A program made the translations under genes and the position numbers. Below are positions 56,321 through 64,000 of a DNA stretch of 64,000 bases, piece by piece; the stretch's first letter is position 1; each line of letters begins with the position of its first letter. This stretch comes from Elmis aenea (Eukaryota; Arthropoda; Insecta; Coleoptera; Elmidae), in the NCBI GenBank assembly GCA_947652605.1, contig OX393577.1, positions 58,180,108-58,244,107 on the forward strand, written 5' to 3'. Under the pieces are notes generated by a model that worked only from the letters and a program-made list of their open reading frames with translations, was not told the origin of the DNA and did no database searches.

Positions 56321-57808
56321 CAGGGTGATGAAATTCGAGTTTAAGCATGGGGATCTCGCTTATTATAAATTATAGTAGCTAGAGTATAGGTTTAAATTCG
56401 GCAAAGTTTCTAAATTTCGTGCTCAATAATATTTCAAAGAGAAATTGAAAATATCTCAAACGGTATCCGAAAAAATTAGGAAAAACCGGAAAATACGATT
56501 TTTGAAAATCGTCTATAAATCGTTTGGAGTTTGAAATATTTTAAATGTGTTAAAACATTGCCGAAGCAACTTTTTAAGCCGAATCGGATGGTGGTCACAA
56601 TTTTTTCCCAGGTCGATTCGTTTTTGGTTTATGACAACCAACTTTATTTTTACTTATGGGCGCAATTTTTGCTATTTACATAATCAAATAGCATTTATTT
56701 TTCTGAACCATTAATGTATTACACATGTTACCTATTTTACTTCTTTATTCATTGCCAAATTTAAAAAAAGCGTTTTAAACAATAACCATTATAAATCAGG
56801 TAGGCCGGTCGTTGTAGTTTATGTTGTTTCCATGACAACCCATCAACAAACTAAAAGTTTTAAAAGTCCGTTACTTGTCATCGTAATAGATTCGTAAAAA
56901 TGAACTTTAATAACGAAGAAAAACGCGATATGCTGCCAATTTTTTATTCATTGAATAGAAATTCTATATTGTCAAGTCAACGAAATGCAGAAACATATCC
57001 AGAAAGCAAACAACCCTCGCACACATATTTTTGTACGTTGGACAGAAACTTGAGAAAATATGGGGTTTGCCAAAAATATGGCAGAAAGGTTTTAGATGAC
57101 AATAAAAAAACATTTTTATTACAAACATATCCGGAAAAAAAAACGCTACATTAAACAGAATTTTAAGTAAATTTGTATAAAGCATGTATAAAGAACGGTA
57201 CAAAAAATTCGCCTCATATCGCGTTTTTCTTTGTTATTAAAGTTCATTCTTACGAATCCATTACGATGGACGGACTTCCAAAACTTTTAGTTTGTTGATT
57301 GGTTGTCATGGAAACAACATAAACTACAACGACCGGCCTACCTGATTTAGAATGGTTATTGTTTAAAACCCCTTTTTTTAATTTGAAATAAATAAAGAAG
57401 TAAAATACCATGTGTGATAAATCAATGAATTCAGAAAAATAAATGCTATTCGATTATGTAAATAGCAAAAATTGCGCCCATAAGAAAAAATAAAGTTGGT
57501 TGTCATAAAACAAAAACGAATCGATCTAGGAAAAATTTGTGACCACCATCCGATTCGGCTTAAAAAGTTGCTTCGGCAATGTTTTCAAACATTTGAAATA
57601 TTTTATACTCCAAAGAAGTTGGACTATTTTCAAAAATTGTATTTTTCGGTTTTTCCTAATTTTCTCGGATACCGTTTGAGATATTTCTAATTTCTCTTCG
57701 GATTATTAATGAGCACCAAATTTAGCAACTTTGTCAAATTTAAACCTATACTCTAGCTATTATAATAAGCGAGATCCCCTTGCTTAAACTAGAATTTCAA
57801 TCACCCTA
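56321..57808 (+). mobile_element. Foldback family C, copy 3 (most complete, 1488 bp)
   Basis: Ends CAGGGTGATGAAATTCGAGT and inverse ...AATTTCAATCACCCTA, with TA-type flanks. Arms of roughly 600-625 bp (56321-56945 and about 57200-57808) are inverted copies throughout, sharing TTGTGACCACCATCCGATTC (inverse), TAGGCCGGTCGTTGTAG and the CGCGATATGMKGC block at the arm/loop boundary. The loop of about 255 bp carries the end of a DUF4817-type frame. The copies at 8037 and 51099 are deletion derivatives of this structure. Confidence 0.9.
56900..57154 (+). pseudogene. DUF4817-type HTH fragment in foldback C3
   Basis: The 84-codon frame starts MNFNNEEKRDMLPIFYSLNR and continues SSQRNAETYPESKQPSHTYF, LDRNLRKYGVCQK and a Lys-rich tail. 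The first 60 residues fit the helix-turn-helix found at the N-terminus of DUF4817 transposases. The downstream linker and the catalytic domain are missing: the loop passes into the right arm within 60 bases. The first 16 or so codons lie in the inverted arm, so the element has a reverse copy of its own start codon in the other arm. The frame could yield at most a DNA-binding fragment; there is no evidence that it is expressed. Confidence 0.7.
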
Positions 57809-57814
57809 TATATG

Positions 57815-59745
57815 CAAGTTAGGTACTTGAAAAATAAATGCATTGGCCTTTAACTAGTAACCAAAAAAAAAAGGAAAAACACAAGTCTTTAAGCTTGTAC
57901 AAAGTTTATATTATAAACAAATATTTAAGTTTAACTGCCACAAAACATGTCTGTACGCAATCCATAAATTAAGACCAAAGTTTAATGTGACAAAAACTTA
58001 ACAACAAGAAACATTTACGGTAGACTGATTAAAAGTAAAAAGGCGAACTATTGGAACATGGACAGTTACTAGAAAAAGAAAAATCAATTACGACATAATG
58101 TAACAGAAATATAGAAAAATGCCCGCTCTTAAACCGAGAAAAATTTCATCAATACTACATGATGGTAGTTTCCCGACCCATTTATTTTGTTTAGTGACGC
58201 CCCATTTCTTATAACCCCGATGTCCTATCGGGAAAAATGGAGAAACAATATTGTTGGCTAGAACATATATCGATACAACCGGTAACTCTTTCATTAAAAC
58301 ATCTGAAAATCAAATTCTTCTACGTAGCTACACGCAAACATTGTTTTATTTCCGTTTTCTTTAGACTTTACACAAATTCCACCGTTGGTATTACGAAATA
58401 CTAGGAAACCACAATTATTGGAATTCCGGAAAAGTTTCTTTATAAATTTGATTAAATTCGTTCTTAGCTCATACTTTTCATAACGTGAACAACATTTTTA
58501 GTGCCTTTTTTTGTGAAGCTAACCTAAATTACTATTTTCGCCAGTTTTTTTCTGTACTACAAATATGTAGGTACTAAGCTGACTTTTTCCGTAATACTCT
58601 AGTGCATGTTAAAGATTTTCGGGTAGCCCATTTCACAACGTTTGTACGTACGTTATAAAGCAAGTGTAAAATCCTGCTAGACTCTTAAACATCACAACTA
58701 ATGTAACTAACCATCTACTGCACACCTGTTTTATAAAATCATTCATAAAAGCTACACTTTCACCTGTCAATCTCGATTTAAAACGATAAAACATATCAAC
58801 CACATCATTTTTTAATTGCTCTCAATATTTTAAGCTTTTTTCGCCGACGAAAACTTTCATCAAAACATTTTTTAACAACGTTACCTATTTGTAAACTAAA
58901 GAAATGTGTTAATTTAGTTATTTCAAACAATTTAATTATCGGATGGCAAAATTTTAAACAAAAGTTTACACAAATATTTATTCAATAAACAACTGCAATT
59001 TATAATACAAATTTAACCTTACGAAAGAATAAACATTTATTGCATAATGCACAACTTATTTAAAAGTTATGAAATAAACTTTCAGGGTATGCACACAAAA
59101 AAATATAAATAAAACCTAAATAAAAATATGAATTGTTGACAGGTTAATGAATTACGTTACGTTCTAAATGATTTATAGACTACACAAAATTTTTGCATAA
59201 AAATTTATTACAAAACCTGGATCGTGAAGGAACAGTGCTCGGAAAATCGCGTGATCGTGTAAAAACAGTTTCCAAATAAAACACGAATCGTTTTCATGTA
59301 CTCAAAAATAAAAACCATCCCGTTTTCGACGTGTAATCGATATTTTTTGACCCCCTTAACTTTAGATAGTTTTATTTACTTGAATGGGAATGAGTTCATA
59401 CAATTTCAAGAGATATTGGTTAGCGCCGAGCTGTTTTTGTTTACTATCGCCAAATAAAGTGTGCCAATACACTTGAAAAAAAAATTGGTCATGTCCTTGG
59501 CTGGCTTGTGACTCGCTAAATTTACGACTATTTGCGCAAACCGTATAATATTTTTATGGGCAAACAATCCGAACAAAAAGAACATCAGCAAAAAACAAAA
59601 CAGCAATTTACAACGCTAACAGGGGCTGCGTCTGAGCAATAGCAAATGTTTATTAAAAATACAGTTTAAAAGAAAATTTAAAAACAAAAACCTGCACACC
59701 TTATTTTTTTAAATAAGATCAAATTGTTCACATGTGGCATGTTCA
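57815..59745. other. Non-coding stretch
   Basis: No exon or complete element is recognised. A GC-richer patch at 58160-58240 has a minus-strand open frame (58088-58294) without a recognisable domain. Confidence 0.4.
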
Positions 59746-59748
59746 CAA

Positions 59749-61252
59749 TACCGTGTAAATGAAGTGTGGTACACCTCCTTTTTTTCTGAATTTTGATTTA
59801 TACAGGGTGTGTATAAATTGGCGGAAGCGCTACACGTGACGATGTTCTTCGTAAAATTCCAAGTCGAAAATCTTGATACAAAAATGTTGTAAAATGCTTC
59901 CTATGGCCTCAGGGACCATTTAAAGAAAAAAAAATTGGCAACATTGCATACATTGACTTGCGTTTGGACATTTTTTTATCAGCAATTTTTACTTAGGTAT
60001 TTGCAATTTTTGTTCGAACTGAAAGCCCTCAGTTCGTAAACGTAGCTGCAAACTTTTGGGTATCGTAAAACACAAACTAGAAATAGGTAATAACGAGAAA
60101 AACAGAGACGACAGTTAATGACAATGTTGCCATATGTATTATTTTCATTCAAATCATTGATTTACATATTTTCAACACCAATTTTTGAAAGGAAGAACAC
60201 AATATCTAGGAAAAAATACTATTCGAAATTTATTTTTATTCCAAATTGCAGCTTTTTCATTTGCAAGTATTAAATAATAACGCTTATTAAAGGACTAAAT
60301 GTCAAAACTTTGAGGACCTCTTGCAGACACAGCAAGCATGGTACAACATTTTCGTATTAAGATTTTCGACTTGGAATTTTACGAAGAACATCGCCACGTG
60401 TAGCGCTTCCGCCAATTTTTACACACCCTGTATAAATGCAAACCTGTTTTTGTATCACTTCCGGTTTCGCCGGAAATGACGCCAATTTTGATTTATAACC
60501 TCAAATAATTTTTGAACCAAAAGTTAATTTTTTATTAAGTATGCCGTGACCTGCATAAATAGAATTTTATTATGTCAACAACTGTCCAAAAGACGTTTTT
60601 GTAAATTTTAGTTGACATTTAGGTTACTTTAATCGGTTTTTGAATGTGCGGAATCGGTTTTTTGAATTTTTTAAATGGAACTATGGTGGTACAAGCGGTT
60701 ATTTAAATGAAGCATCTTCTAACAAATCCATCGATACCAATAACTTGTATTTTTATTAAGAGTCTGCTTCAAAAACTTCAAATTATTGCAAAGAATTATT
60801 AAGAGATCCTGTTAATCGCAGTACACTGTGCATAACATAACAAATCATTCAAAACAAAAACAAAGGTGCCACGGAAGATCGCTGTGAAAACGAACAAATG
60901 CTTGTTTACGTGTTTGTATGTCTTTGCGGTGGTAGAAAAATGATTAGTCATTAAATTAAAACTTGATAAAAAGTTAAATTTTGGTTCAAAAATTATTTGA
61001 GGTTATAAAAATTAACCAAAACGTGCAGTTGTATCCAAAATCGTTTCCTCTTTCCAAAAATGTAATAATATACAGGGTGTTTAAAATAACAAAGTTGGAG
61101 TTATTTCCGGCGAAACGGGAAGTGAAACAATTGTGTGCATGTATTTAAAAAAATCCTGTTTTTTGCACATACCATATGTCTAAAATTTCATTAATCTAAA
61201 ATCAAAACTAAAGAAAAAAATGGGGCGTACCACACTTTGTTTACACCCGGTA
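59749..61252. mobile_element. Foldback family E, copy 2, interrupted by an F element
   Basis: The ends TACCGTGTAAATGAAGTGTG and inverse ...TTTACACCCGGTA match the copy at 17944-18922. After about 52 bases the left arm is broken by a complete family F element (59803-60430) and resumes with AAACCTG, then TCACTTCCGGTTTCGCCGGA. Without the insertion the element is about 875 bp, slightly shorter than copy 1. The central open frame of copy 1 is disrupted here. Confidence 0.85.
59803..60430 (-). mobile_element. Foldback family F, copy 3, nested (628 bp)
   Basis: Ends CAGGGTGTGTATAAATTGGC and inverse GCCAATTTTTACACACCCTG, with TA on both sides. It sits inside the left arm of foldback E copy 2, so it transposed after that copy was in place. 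It is very similar to the copies at 27598 and 45074, including ATTTGCAAGTATTAAATAAT-type interior blocks. Confidence 0.9.
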
Positions 61253-63460
61253 TACACAGTAGATATAAGTGTTTGATAGTGACCGATAAAAATTGCAAAG
61301 AAAACGAAAAATAAAATGTAACTTTCAGTCATTTTCGGAAATCCTATTTTCAGTCAAAAACATTAATACATCCGATTTTGTGAGAAAAATGTCAAATAAT
61401 TAGCATAGTCTGAAAATAATTTATCAGAAAGTTAATATTTTAATTTGAAATTTATATTTATTTATGGACTTTTTATTACGAAAGTGGTTTATAAGTCCAA
61501 TATTCTGCATTTCGAGATATTTAAGGGTTTACATTTAAGTCGATTTAAAAATACTGATAGTATTTGGTTATAACCGAAAAAAATAAGACTGTGATTGCTA
61601 CCTATTCAGCCAATAAAGGCATTAAAAATTGAACTTAATGGTTACCTTAAAAAAAAAACTTCTTTGATTAATAAATATGTAAAGTAATAATTATAGTAAA
61701 TTTATGTTTGCAAAAATGGGGCACAATTTTTTGAACACACTGCGTTTGGTCGTCGATTTGTGATAACGGTAAAACAGTTTTCTAATTAACCGACTTACTA
61801 GCTCGAAACAAATTAAAAGCAACAAGCTATGATATATTTAGTTATAAAACAATATCAGATTCCTACTTTTACGCCCCCAACTGCGATGTTAATTTGTTTT
61901 TTCGAAAACAATTGGCAACTAAGAGGCAAAGTACACTCAATATTTAAATCGACAGTGATTCATCATTAACAAATTTTTTAAATATACTAAAAGAACGAGT
62001 AATGGTCAGCGTTAATTATCATTAAAGAAATTTAATCCTTAAGTACTTACAATAAATTAATTATTTAAAGTATCATTACTTAAATATTTAGAAAGCTTGT
62101 GCTGAGTTAAATGTTACATTCATTAATATAATACAATAAAACTAAAAATGAAATCTAAAAAATAAGTTTTGGCCAACTTTTACCTTAAAATCGTTTCATG
62201 TATTACAATTTTATTTCACTGATTAACACTCGATTGAACATTTGAAAGATTCCGTCTGAATAATTAATGCAAATTCATTAAAAACGTCAAATATTAAACA
62301 ATTACTTCCTCATTACCATCGGCATTTTTCTTCATCAAGATATGTTCAAAATTATAGGCTCGATTATATATTTACATATTCCATCAAAATACCATTAATA
62401 TTTGATACGTGATACGTATACAAAAACGAGGAAATTTAATGGAAGTAGGCCAGGGCCACTAAAATAACTTTGCTTTTAGCGATATTAAAAAAAGAACGCT
62501 CTGGCTTTTTTTCATTGTCCGACAATCTTCGCGATTAATACAGTCATAAAACACTAGTCGACGAAATTTTTCCTTTGTTGCGAAAACTTTCGATGAAATA
62601 AACTGATATTATGGCTGAAAAATATCTACTGATAACGATAATGAACATCAAAATGCGTAATTGGCACAGTTTATTGACTAATCGAAAGCAAAACTTTACA
62701 TGGAAAATGATATAATTAATTTTTTATCTTTTAGTCATGTATTTTTGTTATTTTATTAATGTACTTCGTTGTATTAATAAACGCATGCATTGTAAAGTAA
62801 GTCCTATCAAATACAGATAGTAGAACATCAATAACATTTTTTTATTCTGCAAATTTATATCCTTATGATATTACACAAAAGACTTTGCGTTTGAAAGTGC
62901 ACATGTAAGAATCAAAGTCGTGATAAAATTTAATTATCGCACGATGTGATGCGATACTCCACAATAATCTTTTTATATCAGAAAAAGACTTCTTAAGAAG
63001 TCACCTGTTTTATCAATCGCAAGATGTGTCACACCTTGTAGAAAGACGTACGTCTGTACCTGCCACGTGCTGTTTTTACCCCATAAATGATTTCCTACAA
63101 ACTTTTAATTTAAATATTGAAATATTTTTAAGTTCCACCAAAAGATTTTTTTTACTGACACATCACAAGTCATACATCAAAAAAAGCTTTGCGAAAATGC
63201 CTTATATTGAAGCAATTTAAAATAAAACTTTTTTAATGTTGGTAACACGTACTAATCAACGATCTCCTCTCTATTGTTGTAAAAAAATTAAATTTAACTA
63301 TTGCATTGCATACATACATACATAACCACACATAAATGAGACTGAGAAACTTATTTATGAATATACTGTATTTTGTTTTACTCAAAACTATAGGTTTTTC
63401 AAGAAAACTAAGGAATGAAAAAAGTTTCTGAATAAATCGAGCTTTCAAAAAAAATTATTT
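61253..63460. other. Non-coding stretch with repeat I copy 2
   Basis: Repeat I (TTATGGACTTTTTATTACGA, TATAAGTCCAATATTC, GATTTAAAAATACTGATA) occurs at about 61460-61575, matching 12745-12870. The remainder is AT-rich with no exon recognised. Confidence 0.45.
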
Positions 63461-63469
63461 TAAATTACA

Positions 63470-63813
63470 AAATTTTAACCCACCAAAAAGTTCAGATAAA
63501 AAACCAACAGGGGTCGCACTTTTCAGGCCTCTGTGAAAGTGGGAGATGATTGAAAATATTACTATGGGAAACCTTTCAAAAAGTACAAAACATCTACCAA
63601 ATAGTAGTATCCTTCTCCTACTTTGAATACTATAATTTGAATACACCAAATTTGAGAAATAAAATAAAAACCTAATTTTACCGCTCCCCTTTAGTGGGGC
63701 GTAACTCCGAAAGGGGGACGTCTAGGGAAAAAAATGTGTATAAGAGTCCCCCGTTAATTTTTGATAAGGAATCACCTCCTGAATTTTTTCGCAATATTTA
63801 AGAAACACCATGT
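63470..63813 (-). repeat. Fragment of a further CAGGGTGTTTC-type element
   Basis: Read on the minus strand, TACATGGTGTTTCTTAAATA at about 63793-63813 is an eroded TACAGGGTGTTTC terminus. It is followed by AATTCAGGAGGTGATTCCTT, GGGGGACTCTTATACACA and ACGCCCCACTAAAGGGGAGC. Similar arrangements, a terminal CAGGGTGTTTC followed by G-rich blocks, are known from insect DNA repeats. No opposite end is seen. Confidence 0.45.
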
Positions 63814-63814
63814 A

Positions 63815-63985
63815 TATTTACTCATCAATTTTCTTAAATTACTGTCTTATCAAACATCACTTGAGTAAAACATTTCGGACAAAATCAACATAAGTCCGCA
63901 GTTTTTATAAACTATTAATTCTGAAACTGGCTTAAGTCACTTTATAGTAATAAAAAAAATAGCAATTCATGAACGTCCTGGCAAA
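63815..63985 (-). repeat. Dispersed repeat H, copy 2
   Basis: This is the inverse of 9945-10110. It includes TCAATTTTCTTAAATTACTG, TCTTATCAAACATCACTTGA, AAACTATTAATTCTGAAACT and AAGTCACTTTATAGTAAT. As in copy 1, it directly adjoins the terminus of a CAGGGTG-type element (at about 63813), which suggests that H plus the adjacent terminus may be one larger element. Confidence 0.65.
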
Positions 63986-64000
63986 ATTATGTATCCTAAG

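Larger units (their letters stand above)
38875..64000 (-). other. Probable 5'-side intron of the kinase gene (inferred)
   Basis: Residues expected just upstream of the exon (glycine loop GTGAYGKVF, YAMKVLKKA, LVTLHYAFQT) were not recognised on the minus strand anywhere above the exon, so the upstream intron probably runs off the window and exceeds 25 kb. This is an inference from not seeing them. A short or divergent exon could have been missed. Confidence 0.45.

Noticed and set aside
1..64000. CRISPR arrays, operons, bacterial or viral insertions
   Set aside because: The repeats are transposon-like and dispersed, not short regularly spaced arrays. There are no prokaryote-style gene runs. 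I recognised no viral gene.
1..64000. tRNA, rRNA and snRNA genes
   Set aside because: No cloverleaf with A and B boxes, no rRNA-like conserved block and no snRNA motif was recognised by eye. A covariance-model scan would be decisive.

Overview
The window is AT-rich nuclear DNA from an animal, most likely an insect; a beetle is my guess from the style of the repeats, not something the sequence proves. It holds only one stretch that I can defend as a working protein-coding exon: a 116-bp exon on the minus strand (38741-38856). It has good splice sites on both sides and encodes the hinge to alpha-E part of the N-terminal kinase domain of an MSK/JIL-1 type kinase (mitogen- and stress-activated kinase, RPS6KA5/RPS6KA4 in vertebrates, JIL-1 in Drosophila). 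I recognised no neighbouring exon, so most of the window is probably two very large introns of this gene. Unrecognised short or untranslated exons, or nested genes, cannot be excluded by eye.

The rest is intergenic or intronic sequence filled with decayed mobile elements. (1) Many long-inverted-repeat (foldback) DNA elements end in TACAGGGTG.../...CACCCTGTA and insert at TA. Several carry fragments of IS630/Tc1-mariner-group transposases: helix-turn-helix N-termini of the DUF4817 kind at 10.2, 43.6, 51.7 and 56.9 kb, and a C-terminal catalytic fragment at 42 kb. (2) A degenerate mariner lies at 30.4-31.2 kb. (3) A deleted PIF/Harbinger element at 22.8-23.5 kb keeps the starts of both of its genes, a MADF protein and the transposase, facing each other. 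(4) Two hAT-like non-autonomous elements lie at 13.5 and 53.5 kb, the latter with a perfect 8-bp target duplication. (5) Five 3'-end relics of non-LTR retrotransposons lie at 3.1, 21.0, 44.2, 50.6 and 54.5 kb. (6) There is a possible Helitron-like 3' end at 7.58 kb. (7) Multi-copy non-autonomous families: four copies of a CCAAT-rich composite element (11.1, 20.1, 32.4, 34.6 kb), three copies of a 620-bp element (27.6, 45.1, 59.8 kb), two copies of a 140-bp almost perfect hairpin (50.3, 53.9 kb), and others.

Layout: 0-7 kb has little beyond a LINE 3' end. 7-14 kb is a cluster of a Helitron-like repeat, foldbacks, a CCAAT element and a hAT element. 16-28 kb has repeats B, E, A, Harbinger and F. 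30-35.4 kb has mariner and two CCAAT elements. 37-40.4 kb has two foldbacks on either side of the kinase exon. 41-47 kb has foldback G, a transposase relic, LINE, F and hairpins. 50-57.8 kb has hairpins, LINEs, hAT and two large DUF4817 foldbacks. 59.7-61.3 kb has element E with an F element nested in it. No rRNA, tRNA, CRISPR, operon or bacterial feature is visible. Nearly all open frames of 60-100 codons in the window are chance frames or pieces of repeats.
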